From: UBA1205 sp045534635
GTDB taxonomy: Bacteria > Bacteroidota > Bacteroidia > Bacteroidales > WCHB1-69
Assembly: GCA_045534635.1 (NCBI GenBank)
Contig: JAZSKB010000048.1
Location: 1 to 31,802, forward strand
Direction of reading: 5' to 3'
DNA length: 31,802 nt
In this document: positions 25,410 to 31,710 of the stretch, piece after piece
Numbering within the stretch: the first letter of the stretch is position 1
How the letters are laid out: each line of letters opens with the position of its first letter
Notes under the pieces: model-generated
The model's database searches: none
What the model saw: only the letters and a program-made list of their open reading frames with translations
Told to the model about the DNA's origin: nothing
Translations under genes and position numbers: made by a program

Positions 25410-26621
25410 TTATAAAACACGAGCAACTGCTGTTTTTACTGCCTGAATAACGATATTTAAATTTTCATCGGAAAGGGTATAATAAACAGGAAGACTAATT
25501 TCTCTGCTATAATTATCGTATGCGATAGGATAATCTTGAATGTTGTATCCCGCATTTTTGTAAAATGTCATCATAGGGAGAGGCTTAAAGTGAACATTTA
25601 CAGCGACATCTTGTTCAAAAATGTTCTGAATAATGGCATTGCGTTGTGTTTCATTGATATTTTTTATGCGTAAAAGATAAACATGAAACGAAGAACAACG
25701 ATGTTGTTCTTTGTAAATAGGTACTTCTGCCCAAGTTTCATTTTGAAATGCTTGAGAATAAGCATCAAATATTTGTTTACGTCGAACAAGAGTATCGTTG
25801 TCATAGCGTTCCAATTCCACCAATCCTATTGAAGCAACTATATCTGTCATATTGCATTTGTAACCTGCCTCTACAATATCGTATTCCCAATTGCCAATTT
25901 GCATTTTGGAGAGAGCATCTTTTGTTTGTCCGTGTAAAGATTTATAATTCAATTCTTTGTATATATCTTCTGAATAAAAAGATTTGGGAAGATTTAAACA
26001 GATGGCACCACCTTCTGCTGTTGTTAGATTTTTTACAGCGTGAAAAGAAAATACAGAAACGTCGGTAAGTGCTCCAGTTTTGTTGCCATAATAAGTTCCA
26101 CCGATAGAATGAGCAGAATCAGAAAGTACTAATATTCTTCCTAATTGCTGTTGGATTTTGTTCTGTGGTTGAAAAAGTTGTTTAATATTTTCTTTATTTA
26201 CAAGTTCATTAATTGCGTTGTAATCACAGGGAAGACCTCCAATATCAACGGGCATAATCACTTTTGTTTTTGGAGTAATTGCTTTTGCGATAGCCTCAAC
26301 ATTGATATTAAAATCGTTAGAATTGCTGTCAACAAAGATTGGTTTTGCTCCACAATGAACAACAACATTAGCAGTTGCTGCATAAGTGTAAGCGGGCATA
26401 ATTACTTCGTCGTCTTCTTTAACACCAAACCAACGAAGGATTAATTCCAATCCTGCAGAAGCGGAATTGACACACAATACTTTGTCTATGCCACAATATT
26501 GGGCAATAAGATTTTCAAATTTTTTTGTACGAGGACCTGTTGTTATCCAACCAGAAAGAAGTGCTTCTTTAACAGAGGCTACAATTTTTTCATCTATATG
26601 AGGAGGTGAAAATGGAATCAT
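25410..26621 (-). CDS. DegT/DnrJ/EryC1/StrS-family PLP aminotransferase
   Basis: A 403-residue fold type I PLP enzyme of the sugar aminotransferase family. Markers: SGWITTGPRTKKFE near the start, NSASAGLELILR, MPAYTYAATANVV, the DSAHSIGG segment, and the PLP-binding Lys197 in SFHAVKNLTTAEGGA. The C-terminal part has the NVHFKPLPMM and SLPVYYTLSDE motifs. Such enzymes put an amino group on a nucleotide-linked keto sugar for LPS, O-antigen, capsule or protein glycans. No other sugar-biosynthesis genes flank it, so the product cannot be named. The minus-strand promoter TACCTTTG at 26647-26654 lies close upstream. All key residues are present. Confidence 0.93.
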   Translation of the reverse strand: MIPFSPPHIDEKIVASVKEALLSGWITTGPRTKKFENLIAQYCGIDKVLCVNSASAGLELILRWFGVKEDDEVIMPAYTYAATANVVVHCGAKPIFVDSNSNDFNINVEAIAKAITPKTKVIMPVDIGGLPCDYNAINELVNKENIKQLFQPQNKIQQQLGRILVLSDSAHSIGGTYYGNKTGALTDVSVFSFHAVKNLTTAEGGAICLNLPKSFYSEDIYKELNYKSLHGQTKDALSKMQIGNWEYDIVEAGYKCNMTDIVASIGLVELERYDNDTLVRRKQIFDAYSQAFQNETWAEVPIYKEQHRCSSFHVYLLRIKNINETQRNAIIQNIFEQDVAVNVHFKPLPMMTFYKNAGYNIQDYPIAYDNYSREISLPVYYTLSDENLNIVIQAVKTAVARVL

Positions 26622-26646
26622 GATTTTTGAATTTTTATATCAGATG

Positions 26647-26654
26647 CAAAGGTA
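26647..26654 (-). promoter_or_regulatory. -7 promoter element for the DegT-family gene
   Basis: Minus-strand TACCTTTG followed by CA; the start codon at 26621 is about 26 bases downstream. Confidence 0.55.
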
Positions 26655-26881
26655 GCATTTTTTTTTAAAACGATGTTTTGATGCGAAAAAAATATGAAAA
26701 ATGGTGTCATTTTTTCTCAAAGATTTTCTCTAAAATGATACGAAAACTATTGTTTTGAAGTAAAAATATTAATGTTTATACTTTTTTATAAATATATATT
26801 ATTGAAATATAGTTAGTTATAAAAAATAATAATTGAGATTACTTTTTTTTAAAAAAAAGAAAGTTAAATAAAAAAAAATGT
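26655..26881. other. AT-rich intergenic stretch
   Basis: The gap between the divergent promoters of the aminotransferase gene and the small acidic lipoprotein gene. It is almost entirely A/T with homopolymer runs; I see no reading frame, RNA gene or convincing palindrome in it. It may help as an UP-element-like region for the promoter at 26882. Confidence 0.5.
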
Positions 26882-26889
26882 TACCTTTG
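26882..26889 (+). promoter_or_regulatory. -7 promoter element for the small acidic lipoprotein
   Basis: TACCTTTG followed by CA, with long A/T tracts just upstream. The leader to the ATG at 26940 would be about 45 bases and AT-rich. Confidence 0.65.
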
Positions 26890-26939
26890 CATAACAAAAT
26901 ACATTAATAATTTTAATAACAATTAAACAAAGTACTAGT

Positions 26940-27158
26940 ATGAAAAAGTTATTTGCATTGTTAGTAGTTGCAGGTATGGTATTCGTATCTTGCGGTAATG
27001 CTACAGAAGAACCAGTTGCTGAAGAAGCTAACGTAACAACAGAAGAAGCAGTTGTTGAAGAAGCAGTTGTAGAAGAAACAGCAGAAATGCCAGCTGAAGA
27101 AGCAGCTACAGAAGAAGTTGTTGCTGAAGAAGCAGCTACAGAAGAAGTTGCTGAATAA
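26940..27158 (+). CDS. Small acidic repeat lipoprotein
   Basis: A 72-residue protein with a lipobox ending in Cys18 (GMVFVSC). The whole mature part of about 54 residues is Glu/Ala/Val/Thr, built of short repeats such as EEAATEEV and EEAVV, with no basic or aromatic residues. It would be a strongly negative, probably extended or helical peptide tethered to the membrane. It has a good promoter, its own terminator and a separate transcript, which suggests abundant expression. Similar small Glu/Ala-rich lipoproteins are scattered in Bacteroidota, but I know no function. Confidence 0.8.
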   Translation: MKKLFALLVVAGMVFVSCGNATEEPVAEEANVTTEEAVVEEAVVEETAEMPAEEAATEEVVAEEAATEEVAE

Positions 27159-27176
27159 TTTCAGTTAAAATGTTTT

Positions 27177-27202
27177 AAAAGCCACCGATGGTGGCTTTTT
27201 TT
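27177..27202 (+). terminator. Rho-independent terminator of the small lipoprotein gene
   Basis: Stem GCCACC/GGTGGC (27181-27186 with 27190-27195), loop GAT, flanking A4 and a T7 tail. The next gene starts only seven bases beyond the tail. Confidence 0.9.
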
Positions 27203-27209
27203 GTTTTTT

Positions 27210-27836
27210 ATGAATAGCGATTTATATAATTACATTCAACAAAATATCCTTCCAAAGTATCATTGTTTTGATAAGGCACACAATATCAATCATATTCAAA
27301 CAGTGATAAATGAATCTTTGGCTTTAGCAAAATTGTATCATTTAAACGAAGATATGGTTTATGTGATAGCCGCTTATCATGATATTGGGATTTTGCAAGG
27401 AAGAGAATTACATCATATTTATTCGGCAGAGTATTTGATGAATGATAAAAATCTGCTTCAATGGTTTACAATGGAAGAACTTCAAATAATGAAAGAAGCA
27501 ATAGAAGACCATCGGGCCTCGGCGAAAAATACGCCAAGAAGTATTTATGGTTGTCTAATAGCAGATGCCGATAGAGATTTAGACCCAGAAAGTGTGATAA
27601 AAAGAACAATACAATTTGGAAAATACAATTATCCAAATTCAAACAAAGAACAACATTACAAGCGAATGAAAGAACATTTATATGAAAAATATGCAATTGG
27701 TGGATATTTACGATTGAATTTAGATAAAAGCAAAGCCGTTCAACAATTGCAAATGCTACAAAATATTATAGCAGATGAACAACAATTACAAATAGTTTTT
27801 GAACGTTTGTTTGTGGAGGTGTTCAAAGAAGAATAA
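27210..27836 (+). CDS. HD-domain metal-dependent phosphohydrolase
   Basis: A 208-residue soluble protein of the HD superfamily. Metal-binding candidates are His28 in HNINHIQTV, the HD pair His57-Asp58 in AAYHDIGI, His101 in IEDHRAS, and Asp119/Asp121 in IADADRD. The ATG at 27210 is preferred; an in-frame TTG at 27201 lies in the terminator tail. It resembles the small YedJ/YpgQ-like HD phosphohydrolases that act on nucleotides, but the substrate is not evident. No promoter is visible between the terminator at 27177-27202 and this gene, so expression may depend on read-through. It converges with the phosphorylase gene across eight bases. Confidence 0.85.
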   Translation: MNSDLYNYIQQNILPKYHCFDKAHNINHIQTVINESLALAKLYHLNEDMVYVIAAYHDIGILQGRELHHIYSAEYLMNDKNLLQWFTMEELQIMKEAIEDHRASAKNTPRSIYGCLIADADRDLDPESVIKRTIQFGKYNYPNSNKEQHYKRMKEHLYEKYAIGGYLRLNLDKSKAVQQLQMLQNIIADEQQLQIVFERLFVEVFKEE

Positions 27837-27844
27837 TGACTTTA

Positions 27845-28711
27845 TTATATTCTATCCAAAGCCAATGCAATAAGTTGATTCATTGCAGGATGATAATCTT
27901 CACTAAAGGTTTTCTTTGCACGATTAGCAATTACAACACACATTGTTAAAGCATTGTGTCCCATTATTTTACTTAGTGCATAAAGGGCAGATGTTTCCAT
28001 TTCCATATTGGTAAATTGGAGTTGTTGGCATATAAGCGGTTGAACTTGTAAACAAAAATCGTTCATTGCTAAATCGTGGCGTAAAACTCTACATTGAGGA
28101 GCATAAAATCCTGATGCAGTTATTGTTATACCTTTTTTTACATCAAAAGCGATTCGATTGAGCATTTCGGAAGAGGCTGCTATAGAATATGGTTTAGGAA
28201 AATTGCTATTCCATTTGGTTGCCTCAACAAATTTGTTTTCAATATCAGTATGATGAATACAAGGATTGTGTTTGTAGTAATGTATCAATCCATCTATTCC
28301 CAAACAAAATTGAGAAGCAATAAAAGAATTGATTTCCATATCAGGTTGTAATCCTCCACAAGTGCCTAAGCGTAATAGATTAAGAGAAGTATGTTGGGGT
28401 TTAACAACACGTTGTTTTAAGTCTATGTTTACCAATGCGTCTAATTCATTGAGAACAATATCAATATTATCTGTACCCATTCCTGTAGAAAGAGCGGTAA
28501 TTCTTTTGTTTTTGTAAGTACCAGTATGAACTACAATTTCTCGATTTTGTTTTTTAACTTCAATAGTATCAAAATGTTGAGATATTGTTGCAACTCTTCC
28601 GGGGTCTCCAACAAGAATAACATTTGTTGCTAATTCTTCTGGATAAAGATTTAAATGATAAACACCACCATCTGCGGTTAGAGGCATTTCGGAGGCTTTA
28701 ATTGTTGTCAT
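27845..28711 (-). CDS. udp: Nucleoside phosphorylase, uridine phosphorylase-like
   Basis: A 288-residue member of the PNP/UDP family, which splits uridine-type nucleosides with phosphate to give base and ribose-1-phosphate. Motifs: ILVGDPGRV (phosphate binding) near residue 32, STGMGTDNIDIVLNELDALV, LGTCGGLQ, and MEMETSALYAL near the ribose-binding site. The Bacteroidota members of this length are usually called uridine phosphorylase. The start at 28711 is chosen because it begins the conserved N-terminus; longer in-frame extensions run into the upstream gene. The ATG lies inside the last codons of the upstream membrane-protein gene (14-base overlap), so translation is probably coupled. Confidence 0.88.
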   Translation of the reverse strand: MTTIKASEMPLTADGGVYHLNLYPEELATNVILVGDPGRVATISQHFDTIEVKKQNREIVVHTGTYKNKRITALSTGMGTDNIDIVLNELDALVNIDLKQRVVKPQHTSLNLLRLGTCGGLQPDMEINSFIASQFCLGIDGLIHYYKHNPCIHHTDIENKFVEATKWNSNFPKPYSIAASSEMLNRIAFDVKKGITITASGFYAPQCRVLRHDLAMNDFCLQVQPLICQQLQFTNMEMETSALYALSKIMGHNALTMCVVIANRAKKTFSEDYHPAMNQLIALALDRI

Positions 28712-29165
28712 ATTTTTCTGTTTTCGGTAAAAACTTAAAGTATAAGAAAATAAATATGAACGAAACAATTACGCTGAAAAAATTTATCGAAAGTTTGTGG
28801 GCGATAAATGACGGAATTGTTAATAGTAAAATTTGAGCAACAACATAAAGATGAAAGCCCAATTTATTACCAGAAAGCATAATGGCTGCACCGACAAAAG
28901 CAACTATATTGAAACAAGCAGACATCATAAATGAATATCGTGGTATCTCCGAAAAAGCATCTATGGCTTGTTGGTATAGTGGAAAAATATCGCCCGCTTG
29001 TTGCATCATAGCAGGAATAGAATCATAGTAAAAGAAATAAAAGAAATTTGTTAGAATAGATAAACCACTTCCGATGAAAGTAAGTATGCATAATACTATC
29101 AGACCTGTTTGGAGTTTTGGCTTTTGTGAAGGCGTTGTATAATTTTCGTTATCAATATATGTCAT
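28698..29165 (-). CDS. Four-helix membrane protein of unknown function
   Basis: A 155-residue protein with a polar N-terminus (about 18 residues) and four hydrophobic segments near residues 20-45, 78-97, 103-122 and 126-147; the loop after the first helix is about 30 residues. The C-terminus is basic then acidic (FLPKTEKYDNN). It has a promoter (TACTTTTG at 29180-29187, minus strand) immediately upstream and overlaps the phosphorylase start. I do not recognise the family. The genetic coupling hints at a link with nucleoside handling, but the protein does not look like a nucleoside transporter. Confidence 0.75.
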   Translation of the reverse strand: MTYIDNENYTTPSQKPKLQTGLIVLCILTFIGSGLSILTNFFYFFYYDSIPAMMQQAGDIFPLYQQAIDAFSEIPRYSFMMSACFNIVAFVGAAIMLSGNKLGFHLYVVAQILLLTIPSFIAHKLSINFFSVIVSFIFIFLYFKFLPKTEKYDNN

Positions 29166-29179
29166 AACTTTTTTTTCTG

Positions 29180-29187
29180 CAAAAGTA
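29180..29187 (-). promoter_or_regulatory. -7 promoter element for the 28698-29165 gene and phosphorylase
   Basis: Minus-strand TACTTTTG followed by CA; the ATG at 29165 is about 15 bases downstream, so the leader is very short. Confidence 0.55.
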
Positions 29188-29297
29188 GCATTTTTTTATG
29201 AATATTTTGAATGTTAGAAAAAATCATTGTAAAAAAATATTACTATTGTTTGATAAATTTTTATCTCTGTTTAATCGTTTTTCAATAAAAAAATTTG

Positions 29298-29305
29298 TAC
29301 ATTTG
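29298..29305 (+). promoter_or_regulatory. -7 promoter element upstream of the structured RNA
   Basis: TACATTTG followed by CA; predicted start near 29312. The nearest gene start on this strand is 259 bases away, and the hairpin-rich region lies between. Confidence 0.6.
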
Positions 29306-29311
29306 CAAACA

Positions 29312-29547
29312 ATTAACAAATAGTTTATATTTATAAAGAAAGAAAGATTTTTTAACAGATAAGACATATTAAATAGCGATTCGAGGCTATTCTTGATGCT
29401 CCAATTTTCCACAAGGTCTTTCGTCGAAAGACACTAACGCAAGAATAAGTTTCCCAAACGCCGTGTTCGGCGTGGATAGACTTGTTTGTGTTAGTGTGGG
29501 CGTGGAAACCCGGAGTGTCGAGCAAGATTTACTTCCACGCTTTTTTT
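29312..29547 (+). ncRNA. Candidate structured RNA with terminator (stand-alone or HTH-gene leader)
   Basis: Between a promoter and a T7 tract there is a series of pairings in a region richer in G/C than the surroundings. Hairpin 29372-29377/29386-29391 (6 bp). Short stem 29392-29395/29412-29415. Hairpin 29416-29422/29426-29432 (7 bp, three-base loop). Long-range stem 29433-29440/29488-29495 (8 bp with one G-U, extendable by two), enclosing hairpin 29458-29463/29468-29473 (6 bp, UGUU loop). Final stem 29500-29507/29533-29540 (8 bp), ending directly in seven T bases. A frame reading through this DNA would join it to the HTH gene, but its residues look random. I cannot name an Rfam family. It may end as a separate RNA or act as an attenuator ahead of the HTH gene. 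Confidence 0.7.
29500..29547 (+). terminator. Terminator-like hairpin at the end of the structured RNA
   Basis: An 8-bp stem (GCGTGGAA/TTCCACGC) around a 25-base loop, followed by seven T bases. The loop is long for a simple terminator, so it may itself be folded or serve as a regulated element. Confidence 0.7.
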
Positions 29548-29549
29548 AT

Positions 29550-29564
29550 GTCATTGATAATGAC
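29550..29564. promoter_or_regulatory. Palindrome before the HTH gene, possible operator
   Basis: GTCATT-GAT-AATGAC is a perfect inverted repeat of six bases per arm, six bases upstream of the HTH start codon. It could be bound by the HTH protein or form a small hairpin over the ribosome-binding region. Confidence 0.45.
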
Positions 29565-29570
29565 AATAAA

Positions 29571-29936
29571 ATGAACTCGCAACACAAATTTCATATCGGG
29601 AAACTTATTAAAGCCGTTTTTGACGATAGCGGAATGTCCGTGACGGAATTTGCTAAAAAATTACATTGTTCAAGAACTAATGTTTATGCTATTTTTGAAC
29701 GTAGCGATATTGGAATTGAACAACTTACTGCGATTTCTATTGCTTTAAATCACAACTTTTTAGAAGACATTGCCAAACATAGCAAATTAAAATTTCACTT
29801 ATTGCCAAAACAAGTTCATATTTGTTTGAACCTTGAAAAAATTGATGAAGAAAAACTAAAACAACTTATTGAAATTATAAATAATTCCGCTTTGCTTTCT
29901 AAAGAAAAATTGTCAGAAATATTTACGAAAATGTAA
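29571..29936 (+). CDS. XRE-like helix-turn-helix regulator of Bacteroidota type
   Basis: A 121-residue protein. The N-terminal half (KFHIGKLIKAVFDDSGMSV, TEFAKKLHCSRTNVYAIFE, then IGIEQLTAISIALNHNFLED) has the layout of small Bacteroidota HTH proteins: a helix, the two HTH helices about residues 21-40, and a last helix picking out a short Asn-His-Asn segment. The C-terminal part is a Lys/Glu-rich helical tail probably used for dimerisation. The ATG at 29571 is chosen over an upstream ATG at 29463 because the extension runs through the hairpin region and looks non-coding. It probably binds DNA and regulates itself or the adjoining RNA; targets are unknown. Confidence 0.8.
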   Translation: MNSQHKFHIGKLIKAVFDDSGMSVTEFAKKLHCSRTNVYAIFERSDIGIEQLTAISIALNHNFLEDIAKHSKLKFHLLPKQVHICLNLEKIDEEKLKQLIEIINNSALLSKEKLSEIFTKM

Positions 29937-30018
29937 ACAACTTTTGACGATTAAAATATTGAAATACAAAACTTTTTTTAGAACTTTGCGGAAAATTTAT
30001 TTCAAATTTAAATAAACA

Positions 30019-30138
30019 ATGACTATGGATATTTTGAATACACTTGATAAAAATTCCTTAAACAAAGGGACTATGAATGATTTTTGCAATCTGATAAGCA
30101 ATTTTGAATCAAAAAATAAACGATTAAAGCATTTTTAG
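30019..30138 (+). CDS. Possible 39-residue protein or gene remnant
   Basis: The frame reads MTMDILNTLDKNS and continues to KNKRLKHF before TAG; a second ATG at 30025 is also possible. Composition is polar and plausible for a small helical protein, and it follows the HTH gene by about 80 bases. No promoter of clear consensus precedes it. It may be the start of a longer gene that has been lost, or chance. I do not recognise it. Confidence 0.3.
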   Translation: MTMDILNTLDKNSLNKGTMNDFCNLISNFESKNKRLKHF

Positions 30139-30198
30139 TTGAGAATATTGTTATACGATTTTTTTAGAAGAATTGATGTGGAATATTTAATTTTTTTG

Positions 30199-30206
30199 TA
30201 TATTTG
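30199..30206 (+). promoter_or_regulatory. Isolated -7 promoter-like element
   Basis: TATATTTG followed by CA is a perfect consensus match after a T tract, but no intact gene follows within 500 bases. It may once have driven the fragment at 30252-30513 or may read into the lipoprotein gene at 30708. Confidence 0.45.
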
Positions 30207-30251
30207 CAATGTCAAAATATGTAACATTTGGCGAAAGAAACACCAATAAAT

Positions 30252-30513
30252 ATGGGAAGAATACGTTCTTTAACGTTAAGAGAAAAAACATTTTGGAACA
30301 AATTTGCTGCAAAATGTATATGGAAATTACAAAACTATGTAAGTACCTCTCTGATGTTTTCCTATTTTGGTTTTTATTTTTAGTAAAAAACAATTTGAAA
30401 ATAATGCTTATGACATAAAACTGACAAAAAACAATATTGCAAAACAAAGTGCTAAAGTTTGTTATATAAAAGCACTTCCCGACGACCCATTAGGCGAATT
30501 TAGCCCTTGTTAG
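30252..30513 (+). pseudogene. Frameshifted small reading frame, probable gene remnant
   Basis: An ATG at 30252 starts a frame of 43 residues (MGRIRSLTLREKTFWNKF onward) that stops at 30383 in a T-rich run. One frame over, an open stretch continues without stops from about 30345 to the TAG at 30511-30513 (SKKQFENNAYDIKLTKNN, ending ALPDDPLGEFSPC). Adding one base in the T run near 30375 would join them into one protein of about 87 residues. A competing frame from ATG 30209 also exists. This looks like a decayed small gene; the family is not recognised. Confidence 0.35.
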
Positions 30514-30542
30514 GGAGAAATCGGGCTTCGACTAACAAGGGC
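30503..30542. repeat. Perfect 11-base inverted repeat
   Basis: GCCCTTGTTAG at 30503-30513 pairs exactly with 30532-30542 around an 18-base spacer. The left arm can instead pair over five bases (AGCCC at 30502-30506) with GGGCT at 30523-30527, so two alternative hairpins are possible. Confidence 0.75.
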
Positions 30543-30660
30543 AACAGAAACATAAGTGAAGGAATCCGCAAGGAAATTGCAATGACACCTTGTAAAAACG
30601 GAATTTTGCACCCGATAACATTTATTTTGCGGTGGTGATTATTGGTGAATTAGTTAATAC
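30514..30660. other. Intergenic stretch with no intact gene
   Basis: Apart from the inverted repeat above it holds only short frames; one reads without stop from about 30508 to the TGA near 30638 (including GNRNISEGIRKEIAMTP), with no convincing start. It may be further debris of the same lost gene. I see no RNA gene here. Confidence 0.35.
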
Positions 30661-30666
30661 ATCGCT

Positions 30667-30684
30667 TGGCAGTGATAACTGCCA
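30667..30684 (+). promoter_or_regulatory. Hairpin in the leader of the 30708 lipoprotein gene
   Basis: TGGCAGT-GATA-ACTGCCA is a perfect 7-bp stem with a four-base loop, 24 bases before the ATG. There is no T tract, so it is not a standard terminator; it could be an operator or a 5' stabilising hairpin. Confidence 0.5.
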
Positions 30685-30707
30685 CTAATTTTAAAAATAT
30701 AAAATAT

Positions 30708-31649
30708 ATGTCAAAAATAAGATATATAGCCATAATGGCAACGGTAATAATATTCGTAACCACAGCAGTATTTGTGGGTTGCGAGAAAAAAGAAAATCCA
30801 GTTGTTGAACAAAGAAAAGATGCATTAAAAAAACAAAAACTCAAACTCGAAGGAGTTGTAGCACAATGGAAAAATGGAAAAAAAGGAGAAGGGAAAAAAG
30901 ATAATAAAATTTGTGTAGGAGAAGGTTGGAAATGTGTTCTTTGGTTTCGAGATGAAGTTGAGGTAGATATGGATGGATATTTTTTAAAATGGAAATTTGA
31001 ATCTGAGAGTAAATTTTCTTTATCAAAAGTATGTGACCCTGCACCAGAAAACAGAGAATTTCCAAAAAGAATCCTTGTTGAATTTCCAAATGAATGGAAT
31101 GAATCCCATGAATTGGATGAATTTTTTGATGGTAGATATGATGTTTTTGTTGTAGAAGAAGCCATTGTTGAAGAAGGAGACTCGCCTCTTGCAGAAATGT
31201 TGGGGATAGACGACCTTTGTGTAATCAAAACAGGGGAATATCCTATGTATATGAACAATGAAGGCAATTATGTAATTGAATTTATGGTAGATAGAATTTC
31301 TCTTGACTTTAATTTTGGGGGAACAACAATCAAATTAAAAATTGGAGACCAAGACCAACTTTCTTCTACCTATTCTGGTTATTCTGAATTTTCTGAAGTT
31401 TCTGATAGGACTGGTTATGTGATTTATGCAGAATTTTTAAGAGAATGGAATGATAATCCTAATGCAATATACATAATGGAATCTATTCGAAACAATGGAG
31501 GATTAGATGTAAATGCAGACATTATTGTAGATGAAGATTCTTATTTATTTGAAGTATTTCCTTATCCTTGTGTAATCCGAGCAGGTCGCTATCCTGTCAA
31601 TGAAGAGGGAGATGATTTTGTAATTTGCTTCGCAGTAGAACCTCTTTAA
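30708..31649 (+). CDS. Lipoprotein of unknown function with internal duplication
   Basis: A 313-residue protein. The start at 30708 begins a signal peptide with lipobox Cys25 (AVFVGC); the longer reading from 30666 would only add residues before it and runs through a hairpin. Residues about 30-65 are a Lys/Glu-rich helix, and the rest is beta-rich and acidic. Two segments look duplicated: one with CVIKTGEYPMYMNNEGNYVI and one near the end with CVIRAGRYPVNEEGDDFVI, each preceded by an acidic stretch. It is followed by a terminator and then another lipoprotein gene. I do not recognise the family; a surface or periplasmic binding role is possible. Confidence 0.8.
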   Translation: MSKIRYIAIMATVIIFVTTAVFVGCEKKENPVVEQRKDALKKQKLKLEGVVAQWKNGKKGEGKKDNKICVGEGWKCVLWFRDEVEVDMDGYFLKWKFESESKFSLSKVCDPAPENREFPKRILVEFPNEWNESHELDEFFDGRYDVFVVEEAIVEEGDSPLAEMLGIDDLCVIKTGEYPMYMNNEGNYVIEFMVDRISLDFNFGGTTIKLKIGDQDQLSSTYSGYSEFSEVSDRTGYVIYAEFLREWNDNPNAIYIMESIRNNGGLDVNADIIVDEDSYLFEVFPYPCVIRAGRYPVNEEGDDFVICFAVEPL

Positions 31650-31657
31650 TCAAATTT

Positions 31658-31690
31658 AAGGAAAGGAGATATTCTCCTTTCCTTTTAATT
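31658..31690 (+). terminator. Rho-independent terminator after the 30708 gene
   Basis: A perfect 12-bp stem (31658-31669 with 31673-31684, loop TAT) is followed by a T-rich stretch. The purine/pyrimidine-skewed arms are distinctive. Confidence 0.85.
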
Positions 31691-31710
31691 TTTAATAAAA
31701 TACAGAAAAA

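Noticed and set aside
29372..29391. GATTCGAG loop resembling a T-arm of tRNA or tmRNA
   Set aside because: The loop is eight bases, the stem does not fit a T-arm, and no acceptor stem, anticodon arm or tag peptide is found nearby.
29463..29570. Upstream extension of the HTH reading frame from an ATG at 29463
   Set aside because: It runs through the nested hairpins and the terminator-like stem, its residues look random, and the conserved HTH sequence begins after the ATG at 29571.
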